Below are positions 48,026-56,996 of a stretch of 64,000 bases of DNA, in pieces. Source of the DNA: Dehalococcoidia bacterium (lineage in GTDB: Bacteria; Chloroflexota; Dehalococcoidia; Lucifugimonadales; UBA3495); NCBI GenBank assembly GCA_022823505.1, contig JAJEIA010000100.1:27113-91112 (forward strand), read 5' to 3'. The notes under the pieces are model-generated. The model saw only the letters and a list, made by a program, of their open reading frames with translations, had not been told where the DNA came from and did no database searches. The position numbers were made by a program, and so were the translations under genes. Each line of letters begins with the position of its first letter. Within the stretch, counting starts at the first letter, position 1.

Positions 48026-50296
48026 TTACTGGATGTCCTCCGCCTGCCCGTCAGCGCCGACGCGGACGCCGATGATGGGTGCGGCCTTCTCATTGTAGAT
48101 CTGCACGGCCTCGCTGTTGGGACCGCCGGTACGCTCAACCCACTTGGGAAGCACGTTGTTGCGGCCGGCCTGGAACAGGGCGTCCCGTACTTCCTGGTTG
48201 AACTCGATGTACTCCATACCGCCCTCGGTGTTCTCGCTGATGCCCTCGTCCGTCCACACGGTTTCAACCCACTCGCGGGACGTGCGCTGATGTCGCTCGC
48301 CCTCCTCCTTGATGATGGCCTGGAGGTCCGGCGGGATGGAGTCCCAGACGTCCTTGTTCATGGTGATCCAGGTCACGCCGATGGCAACGATGGGCCCAAC
48401 CAGGTAGTCGGTCACCTCGTACCAGCGGACGCCGGATCCACAGGTGCCGCAGGACACGGCGGCATCCAGAACGCCGCGCTCCAGGGCAGTGTACACGTCG
48501 GCAAAGGCCATGAACTGCGGGTCCGCGCCCATGCCACCCAGCAGGTCGCTGAGCACGGTGCTGTGGCTGCGGGTCTTCAGTCCTTCGAAGTCGGACAGGG
48601 AGTTCAACGGACGCGACGAGAAGTAGTAGTTGCTCTCGTAGTAGTTCTCCATCACCACGATGCCGTTGGACTGCTCCTCGATGATCCCGTGGATGTCATC
48701 ACGAGTGGCGTCAATGACGGCGAAGTTGGTTTCGGGGTCGGGGTAGAGGCCCCACAGGTTCGCCATGTCGATGATCGGCAGGTCGCCGCCGATGTATCCG
48801 GAGTAGATTTCGGCCAGCTCCATGGTGCGGTCCTCGATGAGGCGCAGCGAGTCAGGTCCGGCGAGGCCCAACTCAGGGAAGGAACTGATCTGAAAATCAA
48901 CCTGACCCTCGGTGCGGTCCCGGACACGCTCGATGAACCCGTCGATGCCGTGCTCTTCCTCGGTGGAGTAGATCAGGGTGCAGGGGTTGCCGGTCCGGTT
49001 GATGCAGACCAGTTGGATTTCGATATTCTCGCCCTGGGAAACCAGCTGGGCCTGCTCCGTGCTGCCCTCCATCATGGCCCCGTCAAGTTCCTTGGCGGAG
49101 CCATCAGGGTTGACGGCCACGCCGATGATCGGGGCGACCTTGTCGTTGAATAGCTGAACGGCGTCGCTGTTGGGGCCGCCGGTACGCTCCACCCAGTTGG
49201 GCAGGATGACCTCCAGGGCCACCTCTCGCATCTTGGCCTGGACCTCGTCGTTGAAGGGCCGGTGGATCATGCCCGATTCGACGTTGGCCGACACGCTGTA
49301 GGGATTCCACTCTTCGATGAGCGTCTTGCGCGCGAGCTCTTCGTATTCCTGCCCAACCTCCAGGACTATCTGCTGGATGTCCGGGGGAATCTCGTTCCAG
49401 GAGTCGCTGGCCATGGTGAAGTAGGCCACCGCCACTGATCCGACGATCGGGCCGTACAGGTAGTCGGTCACCTCGTACCAGCGTTGGCTGTGCCCCGGCT
49501 CGCCGCCGGTGACGCCGCCGTCCAGCACGCCCCGTTCCAGGGCGGTGTACACGTCGGCGAAGGCCACAAACTGGCCTTCGGCGCCCAACCCGGCCAGCAG
49601 GTCGCCCAGGATGGTGCTGTGCTGGCGGATCTGCTTGCCGTCGAACTGCGCCAGCGTGTCCAGCTCATCCCGGCTGAAGATGAACTGGTTGGGATAGTAC
49701 TGCCGCATGATGGGCTGTCCGCCCGTGGTCTCCTTTAGCACCCGGACCAGGTCCTCGTGGATTGCGTCGGACAGTTCCAGGTGGGCTTCCTCGCTGGGGG
49801 ACAGGCCCCACAGGTTTCCGATGTCCAGCAGGGGCAGATCGCCGCCGACGTACCCGCTGTAGATCTCGGTGACCTCCAGGGTGTTGTCCGCCACCAGGCG
49901 CAGGGTGTCGCCGCCGGCGATGCCCAACTCGGGGAAAGAGGAGATGACGAACTGCAGCTGGCCGTCGGTGCGCTTGGCCACCTCCGGAACAAAGAAGCTG
50001 TTGACCAATTCGCACGCCGCCACGCTGCGGTTGATGCAGACCAGCTGGAACTCGAAGCTCTCACCCTGGGTTTCCAGCTGGGTTCCGCTTCCGCCGGTCG
50101 CGGCCGGAGCGGCTGCCATCGCGGTGGGTTGCGGAGCCGCAGCCCCGCCGCCATCACCCGAACCGGCGGGCGCGGCAACTTCACCGCCGCCACCGCCACA
50201 GGCGGCAAGGGCGCCGATCAGCACGCAGAGCATCGCGCCCATCAAATATTTGCCAATTCCAACTCTGGAGAATATATCGTTGATTCGAGAATACAT
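48026..50296 (-). CDS. TRAP transporter substrate-binding lipoprotein with two tandem DctP domains
   Basis: Lipobox LIGALAACGGGGG; domain 1 ELGIAGGDTLRLVADNTLEVTEIYSGYVGGDLPLLDIGNLWGLSP...FADVYTALERGVLDGGVTGGEPG; domain 2 ELGLAGPDSLRLIEDRTMELAEIYSGYIGGDLPIIDMANLWGLYP...FADVYTALERGVLDAAVSCGTCG. Confidence 0.9.
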   Translation of the reverse strand: MYSRINDIFSRVGIGKYLMGAMLCVLIGALAACGGGGGEVAAPAGSGDGGGAAAPQPTAMAAAPAATGGSGTQLETQGESFEFQLVCINRSVAACELVNSFFVPEVAKRTDGQLQFVISSFPELGIAGGDTLRLVADNTLEVTEIYSGYVGGDLPLLDIGNLWGLSPSEEAHLELSDAIHEDLVRVLKETTGGQPIMRQYYPNQFIFSRDELDTLAQFDGKQIRQHSTILGDLLAGLGAEGQFVAFADVYTALERGVLDGGVTGGEPGHSQRWYEVTDYLYGPIVGSVAVAYFTMASDSWNEIPPDIQQIVLEVGQEYEELARKTLIEEWNPYSVSANVESGMIHRPFNDEVQAKMREVALEVILPNWVERTGGPNSDAVQLFNDKVAPIIGVAVNPDGSAKELDGAMMEGSTEQAQLVSQGENIEIQLVCINRTGNPCTLIYSTEEEHGIDGFIERVRDRTEGQVDFQISSFPELGLAGPDSLRLIEDRTMELAEIYSGYIGGDLPIIDMANLWGLYPDPETNFAVIDATRDDIHGIIEEQSNGIVVMENYYESNYYFSSRPLNSLSDFEGLKTRSHSTVLSDLLGGMGADPQFMAFADVYTALERGVLDAAVSCGTCGSGVRWYEVTDYLVGPIVAIGVTWITMNKDVWDSIPPDLQAIIKEEGERHQRTSREWVETVWTDEGISENTEGGMEYIEFNQEVRDALFQAGRNNVLPKWVERTGGPNSEAVQIYNEKAAPIIGVRVGADGQAEDIQ

Positions 50297-50485
50297 ATGC
50301 CCTCCAGTCCATTGCATTGCCGGCTGTTGACGAGTGCACTTCCGTGCACATTTTCGGGGTCTGGCGACCGGCGTCAGAGTTTATGGCAATCATGTAGGGC
50401 TGTCAATCGGAACAATTCAGCACCTACGTGCAGGAATCCGTTTACGAATAGCGTAAAGGCAATTTCATACTTCGTAACTAAATGC

Positions 50486-50515
50486 TGCGGGGGCGGTTCA
50501 TGAACCGCCCCCGCA
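50486..50515. terminator. Perfect 30-nt palindrome between the two dctP-like genes
   Basis: tgcgggggcggttca|tgaaccgcccccgca, 3' of the 50542 gene on the minus strand. Confidence 0.55.
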
Positions 50516-50541
50516 TATCCCGAAAGTCGCCGGCGCTGCGG

Positions 50542-52971
50542 TTATTCGGTTGACGACGCCGTGCCGTCCGGGTTGATCTGCACCTTGACGATGGGGGCCA
50601 CCACCTCGTTGAAGATGACCGCCGCTTCGGAGGTGGGACCACCGACGCGTTCGACCCAGCCGGGAACGACGTTCTGGATGGCCGACTGACGCTGGGCGGC
50701 TTTCATCTCAGGGGTGAACTGCACTTCCTGCATGCCCTGCTCCACGTTCTGCGCGATAGCGTTGGGAGCAAAGTGCTCGAAGAGGAGCTGGCGGTTCAGG
50801 TACGCGTGACGCGCGCCCTCCTCCAGAACGATGTTCTGCAGGTCCTTGGGCATCTGGTTCCAACGCTCGGCGTTGACGGCGAACCAGCTGTGACCAACGG
50901 ATACGATGGGCCCGACCAGGTAGTCGGACACCTCGTACCAGCGCAGGCCGTGTCCGCAGGAACCGCAGGAGATCGCGCCGTCGATCACGCCGCGCTCCAG
51001 GGCGGTGTACACGTCGGCGAAGGCGATGAACTGCGGGTCGGCGCCCATGCCGGAGAGCAGGTCGCTGAGCACAGTGCTGTGGCTGCGAACCTTGAGGCCC
51101 TGCAGGTCTTCCAGGCCGTCCACCTGGGGCTTGGCGAAGATGTAGTTGTGGGCCGTCATCATGTAGGCGATCTGGATGCCGCCGTTCTCGGCGGTAACCT
51201 CGGCCATCTTGGGCTGGATGGCGTCAATGACGTCCAGCTGGTCCTGCTGGGTGGCGAAGAGGCCCCAGAGGTTGCTCATATCCATGATGGGGAAGTCGCC
51301 GCCGACGTAGCCGGAGTAGATCTGCGCGGAGTCCAGCGTGCCGTCCTCGATGAGGCGCAGCGAGTCCGGGCCGGCGATGCCCAGTTCGGGGAAGGACGAG
51401 ATTTCGAACACGACCTGGCCGTTGGTGCGGCGCCTGACGCGTTCCACGAAGCCGATGTCCTCGGTTTCCGCGTAGTTGCCGATGGCGAGGCCGCAGTCGA
51501 CCAGGGTGCGGTTGATGCAGGCCATCTGGAACTCGAAGCTTTCGCCGGAGGAAGTCAGCGGGGTCATGTTGAAGTTGATGCCGCTCTCCACGCCGCAGGA
51601 CCAGCCGGAGGGGCTGCCGCCGCCGTGGGCGTCGGACACGCTGGCGGCGGTGTCGCCGTCGCACTGCGTCGAGGCCATGGCTTCTTTCTCGCCGGTGGGC
51701 GAGTCCACGATGCTGATGCAGACCTCGCCGACGCTGCGGTCATCGCCGCAATCGATCTTGTCCATCATCATCATGGCCTCGGTCTCGCTGGCGGTGCCAT
51801 CGGGGTTGATGACCACGCCGACGATGGGGCCAACCTTGTCATTGAAGATCTGCACGCCCTCGGAGTTGGCGCCACCGGCGCGCTCCACCCAGTTGGGGAT
51901 GATCGAGCTCAGGGCGGTTTCGCGCATCCGGGCCTTCACGTCGTCCGGGAAGTCGGAGTATTCCATCCCCTCTTCGACGTTGAGGCTGATGCCGGCCGGG
52001 TCCCAGTCCGCCTTGAGCAGGCGGAGGTTTTCGGCCTCGTACTCCTTGCCTATTTCTTTAAGGATGGCCTGGTTCTCGGCACTGAGCGCGCCCCACTTCT
52101 CGCTGTTGACGGTGACGTAGGTCACGCCAATGGAACCAACGATGGGCCCGTAGAGGTAGTCGGTCACCTCGTACCAGCGCTGTCCGTAACCGGGGGTGCC
52201 GCCGGTGATGCCGGCGTCCAGGACGCCGCGCTCCAGGGCGGTGTACACGTCGGCGAAGGCCACGAACTGACCCTCGGCTCCCAGGCCGGCCAGCAGGTCA
52301 CCCAGGATGGTGCTGTGCTGGCGGATGTTCTTGTCTTTGTAGGACTCCAGGCTGGGCAGAGGCTCGCGGCTGAAGACGTACTGGTTGGGATAGTAGGCCC
52401 GGAAGATGGGCTCGCCACCGGTGGAGTCCCGGAGGATGCGGATCATGTCATCCTCGATGGCGTCGGTGAGGGCCAGGTGGGCGTCGTTGCTGGGGGAGAG
52501 GCCCCAGAGGTTGCCCACGTCGATGATGGGGAGGTCCCCGCCCACGTAGCCGGAGTAGATTTCGGCGAACTCCAGCGTCTGGTCATTGACCAGCCGGATG
52601 GTGTCGGGGCCGGCCAGGCCGAGCTCGGGGTACGACGAAATTTCGATGGTGACCTCGCCGTTGGTCCGCTCGCTGACGTTGGGCGCGTAGAAATCGCGGA
52701 TCAGTTCACAGGGGCGCAGGGTGCGGTTGATGCACACCACCTGCAGGGTGATCGCTTCCTGGGTGGGCGCGGCCGGAGCGGCGGCCATTGCGGTGGGTTC
52801 CGGAGCCGCGGCCCCGCCGCCGCTAGCGCCGGAGGTGGCGGGAGCTTCCGGCTCCCCGCCTCCGCACGCGGCAACCACCGTCATCAGCAGCGCGACGACA
52901 GCCGAGGCAAAAATCGCCCGCCACGGCAGCGAAGCCGCATGAAACGGGCGCAATCTGCGTGAATTCTGCAT
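50542..52971 (-). CDS. Second TRAP substrate-binding lipoprotein with two tandem DctP domains
   Basis: Lipobox MTVVAACGGGE; two copies of ELGxAGPDxxRL...EIYSGYVGGDxPIxD...NLWGL...FADVYTALERGVxD...RWYEVxDYLxGPIV, second with SCGSCGHG. Confidence 0.9.
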   Translation of the reverse strand: MQNSRRLRPFHAASLPWRAIFASAVVALLMTVVAACGGGEPEAPATSGASGGGAAAPEPTAMAAAPAAPTQEAITLQVVCINRTLRPCELIRDFYAPNVSERTNGEVTIEISSYPELGLAGPDTIRLVNDQTLEFAEIYSGYVGGDLPIIDVGNLWGLSPSNDAHLALTDAIEDDMIRILRDSTGGEPIFRAYYPNQYVFSREPLPSLESYKDKNIRQHSTILGDLLAGLGAEGQFVAFADVYTALERGVLDAGITGGTPGYGQRWYEVTDYLYGPIVGSIGVTYVTVNSEKWGALSAENQAILKEIGKEYEAENLRLLKADWDPAGISLNVEEGMEYSDFPDDVKARMRETALSSIIPNWVERAGGANSEGVQIFNDKVGPIVGVVINPDGTASETEAMMMMDKIDCGDDRSVGEVCISIVDSPTGEKEAMASTQCDGDTAASVSDAHGGGSPSGWSCGVESGINFNMTPLTSSGESFEFQMACINRTLVDCGLAIGNYAETEDIGFVERVRRRTNGQVVFEISSFPELGIAGPDSLRLIEDGTLDSAQIYSGYVGGDFPIMDMSNLWGLFATQQDQLDVIDAIQPKMAEVTAENGGIQIAYMMTAHNYIFAKPQVDGLEDLQGLKVRSHSTVLSDLLSGMGADPQFIAFADVYTALERGVIDGAISCGSCGHGLRWYEVSDYLVGPIVSVGHSWFAVNAERWNQMPKDLQNIVLEEGARHAYLNRQLLFEHFAPNAIAQNVEQGMQEVQFTPEMKAAQRQSAIQNVVPGWVERVGGPTSEAAVIFNEVVAPIVKVQINPDGTASSTE

Positions 52972-53123
52972 AGGATCTCCCTCGCGTTTACGATTTGCGC
53001 GGCTGGCGACATTGCGATATGCGGCCTGCGCCGGCCTCGCCTGACAGTTTGCCGCAACACCGTACCAGCAGGCCGGCGCAGTGTCAACGATGGGTCAAAC
53101 CGTGGTTTTTTGCCTCGGTTTCG

Positions 53124-53927
53124 CTACTCCTCTATCAGCGCCTTTATCAGCACCTTCAGGTGGCCGACGATGAACCCATCCAGGTCGGCAGTGTGGACTA
53201 TTTCCTGCCAGAAGTTGAGATCGTCAGCGTCCGTGCCCGCAGTGAGGGTCACCGTCTGCGGATCGGCCCAGTTGGCTGGCGTGAAGGTCAGCGTCAAGGC
53301 GTTGGCGGTCAGGTGGGTCGACGGCGAGATGACCAGGATTATGGTGACGTCCGCTTCGGGCTGGGCGCCCAACGCAACGGTGTACGAGCCGGCACCGCCT
53401 GCCGCGACGGTGAGGCTGTACGCGCTGATCACGGGCCGGTTGGCCTCGGTGTCCGCGGGCCGGGTCGAGTTGTTGGTACCCGCCTGGCTGGAGAAATGCT
53501 CCAGCGGATTCAAGGCGTGGTCGACGATGACACCGAGCACGTCCCGGGCAAGCACGTCGTCGTAGCCCACCTCCACCGCCTGGCCCAGCCTGATAGCGGT
53601 GTCCATGGTCAGCCCGAGTTCATCACCCGAAATCGCCGCTCCGTGGGTGTGCGCCCGGTGGCCGTCCACGAACACGTCGATCAGGACGCGCAGGTACACG
53701 CCCACGTCAATGCCGGCGAACGCGCTCAGCGTCTGCAGGTTCGGTCCCACCTGCACGTCCTCGCCGAAGGTGAGGATGACCCGGGAGCCGCCCTGGGAGG
53801 TGCTGAACAATGAGTTGGTGGCGCAGACGCCGGCCTGGCGGGACGGCCGCATGGTGTACGTGAACGGTTTCGCCTGGTACATCGCATCGTACGGGCTGCC
53901 GTCGTACTTCAAGATTGCCGAGGACAT
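53124..53927 (-). CDS. Probable surface protein fragment with C-terminal beta-sandwich (VTLT...TFTPANWxxPQTVTLTA) domain
   Basis: AYSLTVAAGGAGSYTVALGAQPEADVTIILVISPSTHLTANALTLTFTPANWADPQTVTLTAGTDADDLNFWQEIVHTA; no signal peptide at the annotated start, so possibly N-truncated. Confidence 0.5.
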   Translation of the reverse strand: MSSAILKYDGSPYDAMYQAKPFTYTMRPSRQAGVCATNSLFSTSQGGSRVILTFGEDVQVGPNLQTLSAFAGIDVGVYLRVLIDVFVDGHRAHTHGAAISGDELGLTMDTAIRLGQAVEVGYDDVLARDVLGVIVDHALNPLEHFSSQAGTNNSTRPADTEANRPVISAYSLTVAAGGAGSYTVALGAQPEADVTIILVISPSTHLTANALTLTFTPANWADPQTVTLTAGTDADDLNFWQEIVHTADLDGFIVGHLKVLIKALIEE

Positions 53928-55071
53928 GGCATCCGGCCTTCCCTGGAGGCGACGAATGCTGGCTCAGGGCAAGGTGCTGGCGGGTTGCGGCCGTGGCCAC
54001 GGCTGGGTGCTGCCGACGCTGGGCCTGGCGGCCCTGGGAATGTTGTCGGCCGTATCCCTGTTCATCGGCGTCAGTGACATCGAGATTTCGGACGTCTGGC
54101 GGGGCGACCCGTCGAAGATGCTGCCCTTCGTGGAGAGCCGAATCCCGCGATTGGCCGCGGTGCTGCTGTCCGGTTCGGCCATCGGCGTGGTGGGCCTCAT
54201 CATACAGAGCCTGGTGCGCAACCGCTTCGTCGCTCCCACCACCGCCGGCACCGTCGATGCCGCCAGCCTGGATCTCGTGGTGGCAACCGTCAGCGTCGCC
54301 GGAGCCTCGGTCTTCGTCAAGATGGCAATCGCGGTGGTGTTCGCACTGGCGGGCACGGGACTGTTCCTATTCCTGGTCCTGGCGCAGCGGGTCCGGTACT
54401 CCGACATCATCGTCGTGCCCCTGATCGGAATCATGCTGGGCAGCGTCCTACAGGCGATTGCCACGTTCCTCGCCATGCGGTACGGGCTGCTGCAATCGCT
54501 CGGCGCATGGACCAACGGAGACTTCTCCGGCGTGCTGCGGGGACGTTATGAGTCGTTGTACCTGGTGGGCGCGCTCACTATCGTGGCATATCTGTTCGCC
54601 AACCGGTTCGCACTGGCCGGCATGGGCCGCGATGTGGGGGGTCAACTGCGAGCGGGTGCTGTACGGCGGGATGGCGCTGGCCGCGACAACCACCGCCGTG
54701 GTCGTGGTGGTCGTCGGGGCGATCCCGTTCCTGGGCCTGGTGGTGCCGAACCTGGTCACCATGACCATGGGGGACAACCTGCGCCGAGTGCCTCCGGCGA
54801 CGGCCGTCAGCGGCGCATTCCTGGTTCTGGCCTGCGACATTCCCAGCCGCACGATATCAATTTCGCCGGGTACCACGCCGGCCCCATCGTGGCGATGAAA
54901 GACGGTCGGGTGTTGGCCTACGGCATCCCCGAAGCCATCCTCACGGCGACAATGATTGAGAAGATTTTCGATCTGGAAGTCCCGGTGCGTTACGTCGATT
55001 CAACGCCGGTGGTGGCGTATTTTGCCGTGCGGGATTCCACCGCCGCCGGAGGTACGGGGTCCGCGGATTAG
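53926..55071 (+). pseudogene. Iron-chelate ABC transporter remnant: FecCD/YclN-like permease, frameshifted, joined to the C-terminus of its ATPase
   Basis: Permease frame 1 ...FVESRIPRLAAVLLSGSAIGVVGLIIQSLVRNRFVAPTTAGTVDAASLDLVV...; after a G6 run near 54640 it continues in another frame as VNCERVLYGGMALAATTTAVVVVVVGAIPFLGLVVPNLVTMTMGDN; near 54850 switches to ATPase tail HDINFAGYHAGPIVAMKDGRVLAYGIPEAILTATMIEKIFDLEVPVRYV. Confidence 0.8.
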
Positions 55072-55357
55072 GCTTGAATCCACGGGTTGGATCCGCACTG
55101 GTCAGCTTCCCGGCCGCTCCGTGCGGGTCCGATGGCCGCTTCGGCAGCGTCGCACGAACGGTACGTCCGCGTTGGCGGCGTTGGAGCGCGCGCTGGCGGC
55201 ACCGGCGTAGCAGTTATATCGTTGCATGTGACGACGGTTTGTGGCGCCAGGCGGGTGGCTCTGTTGCGCGTTGAAAGGAATTGACGTTCAAACTTCTTCG
55301 TCGGTGTTACCATTGCCGCCGAGGTGCATCTTGGCGACGGGCGTTCCAGAAGCGATC

Positions 55358-56959
55358 ATGGAAGACCGATTTGCCGCAGTTGCGGCCCTGTTGGTGGTTT
55401 CGGCCATGCTGATTTCCATCAATTGCGGCGGGGAGACTGGAGAGCCGCTCCCAAATCCGCAAGCCACCGCTGTAACATCACCCGTCCCGACGCCGGTTGC
55501 AGCGTTCGCGCGAGCGCCCACGGCAATTCTTCCGGCTACACCGGCTCCGACGTCGGCATCGACACCAGAGCCGACCACGCTCCTGACCCCGGTATCCACC
55601 TCAACTCCCACTCCTTTGCCGGAACCAACGGCGATTCCCACGCTGACACCTGAGCCAATCCCCGTTCCCACGCCAATATCCAGGCCGACCGTGCCGCCGC
55701 GGCCTACTCCTACGTCTTCGCCCACATCTACGCCCGCTCCGACTCCAACCCCGGTTCCTCTGGGCCCCTACGGCTCGATACAAACCGGACCGGAAGTGGT
55801 TGGCATGGATACCTATGACCGGCTGATACCCGAGTTCATGGACAAACACAGTCTGCCCGGCGGCGCTATTGCCGTCGTCAAGGACGGCCGCCTGGTGTTC
55901 GCGAAGGGTTACGGGTTGGCGGACATCCAAAACCGGGAGCCGGTCCAGCCTGATTCCCTGTTCCGCATAGCAAGCCTTTCCAAGCCGGTTACGGCGGTCG
56001 CCGTGCTCAAGTTGGTGGAGGATGGCAAGCTGGACCTGGACGCGAGGGCTTTTGAGATATTGAACGACTTCCGCGAACCCGAAGGCTCTACTCGTGATCC
56101 CAGGCTGGGCCGGATCACCGTGCGCCATCTGCTGCACCACGCCGGCGGGTGGGACAAAAACGAGAGTTACGATCCGATGTGGAGTGTATGGAGAACAGAA
56201 GAAGGCACCGGCGCCCACCCTCCCATCACCTGTTCAGATGTAATCCATTTCATGCTGGGACAGCCTCTGGACTTTGATCCGGGGACCAGATACGCCTATG
56301 CAAATTTCGGCTATTGCGTGCTGGGCAGGATTATTGAGGCAGCGAGCGGCCAGGAGTATGACGAGTTTGTGCGGGAGCACGTGCTGGAACCCATTGGAAT
56401 CCCCCGGATGCAGGTGGGCGGCACACGGTTGGAAGAACGGTTGGACGGCGAAGTCCGGTACTACCCGTGGCGCGGACGAGACCCCGCCTGGTCCGTATTT
56501 CCGGAGGGACCCTCTCGGGTTCCGTGGCCGTACGGCGGATTTTACCTGAAAGGCCAGGACGCCCACGGCGGTTGGGTGGGTTCGGCCATCGACCTGGTCA
56601 GGTTCGCGACCGCACTGGAAGGCAGCAAATATCCAACCGTGCTTGAACCTGAGACAGTTGACCTCATGTTGTCGCGCCCCCAGCCGCAGTTGCAAGACAC
56701 GCCCTATTATTATGGGCTTGGTTGGGCAGTCAGACCGGTTGGCGACGCCAAAACCTGGTGGCATTTCGGGAGCCAACCGGGGACTACCGCGCTCATGGTA
56801 CGGGCATATCATGGGTTGACCTGGGTGGCCCTGTTTAACTTGCAACCCCAGAACCTACAGGACGCGCAGAGCGAACTGAATCAACTCCTGTGGAGCGCCA
56901 CCCGGGAAGTGACCACCTGGCCAAGCCACGACTTGTTCCCATTGTTCGGGCATGAATAG
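55358..56959 (+). CDS. Beta-lactamase family serine hydrolase, lipoprotein-like with Pro/Thr-rich stalk
   Basis: MEDRFAAVAALLVVSAMLISINCGGETGE; TPTP stalk; FRIASLSKPVTAVAVLKLVE (SxxK), YANFGYCVLGRIIEAASG (YxN), HFGSQPGTTALMV. Start codon uncertain. Confidence 0.9.
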   Translation: MEDRFAAVAALLVVSAMLISINCGGETGEPLPNPQATAVTSPVPTPVAAFARAPTAILPATPAPTSASTPEPTTLLTPVSTSTPTPLPEPTAIPTLTPEPIPVPTPISRPTVPPRPTPTSSPTSTPAPTPTPVPLGPYGSIQTGPEVVGMDTYDRLIPEFMDKHSLPGGAIAVVKDGRLVFAKGYGLADIQNREPVQPDSLFRIASLSKPVTAVAVLKLVEDGKLDLDARAFEILNDFREPEGSTRDPRLGRITVRHLLHHAGGWDKNESYDPMWSVWRTEEGTGAHPPITCSDVIHFMLGQPLDFDPGTRYAYANFGYCVLGRIIEAASGQEYDEFVREHVLEPIGIPRMQVGGTRLEERLDGEVRYYPWRGRDPAWSVFPEGPSRVPWPYGGFYLKGQDAHGGWVGSAIDLVRFATALEGSKYPTVLEPETVDLMLSRPQPQLQDTPYYYGLGWAVRPVGDAKTWWHFGSQPGTTALMVRAYHGLTWVALFNLQPQNLQDAQSELNQLLWSATREVTTWPSHDLFPLFGHE

Positions 56960-56996
56960 CCTTGTGGGCGCATCGTGCGGCTCACACGAGTTTCCA

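Noticed and set aside
50773-52962. 729-aa plus-strand ORF opposite the second dctP
   Set aside because: Shadow of the DctP coding strand (V/G/H/D/A-rich, no domain); minus frame has clear homology.
54600-54700. Programmed frameshift at the G6 run in the permease
   Set aside because: The downstream junction to an ATPase tail shows the locus is already broken, so decay or sequencing error is simpler than programmed recoding.
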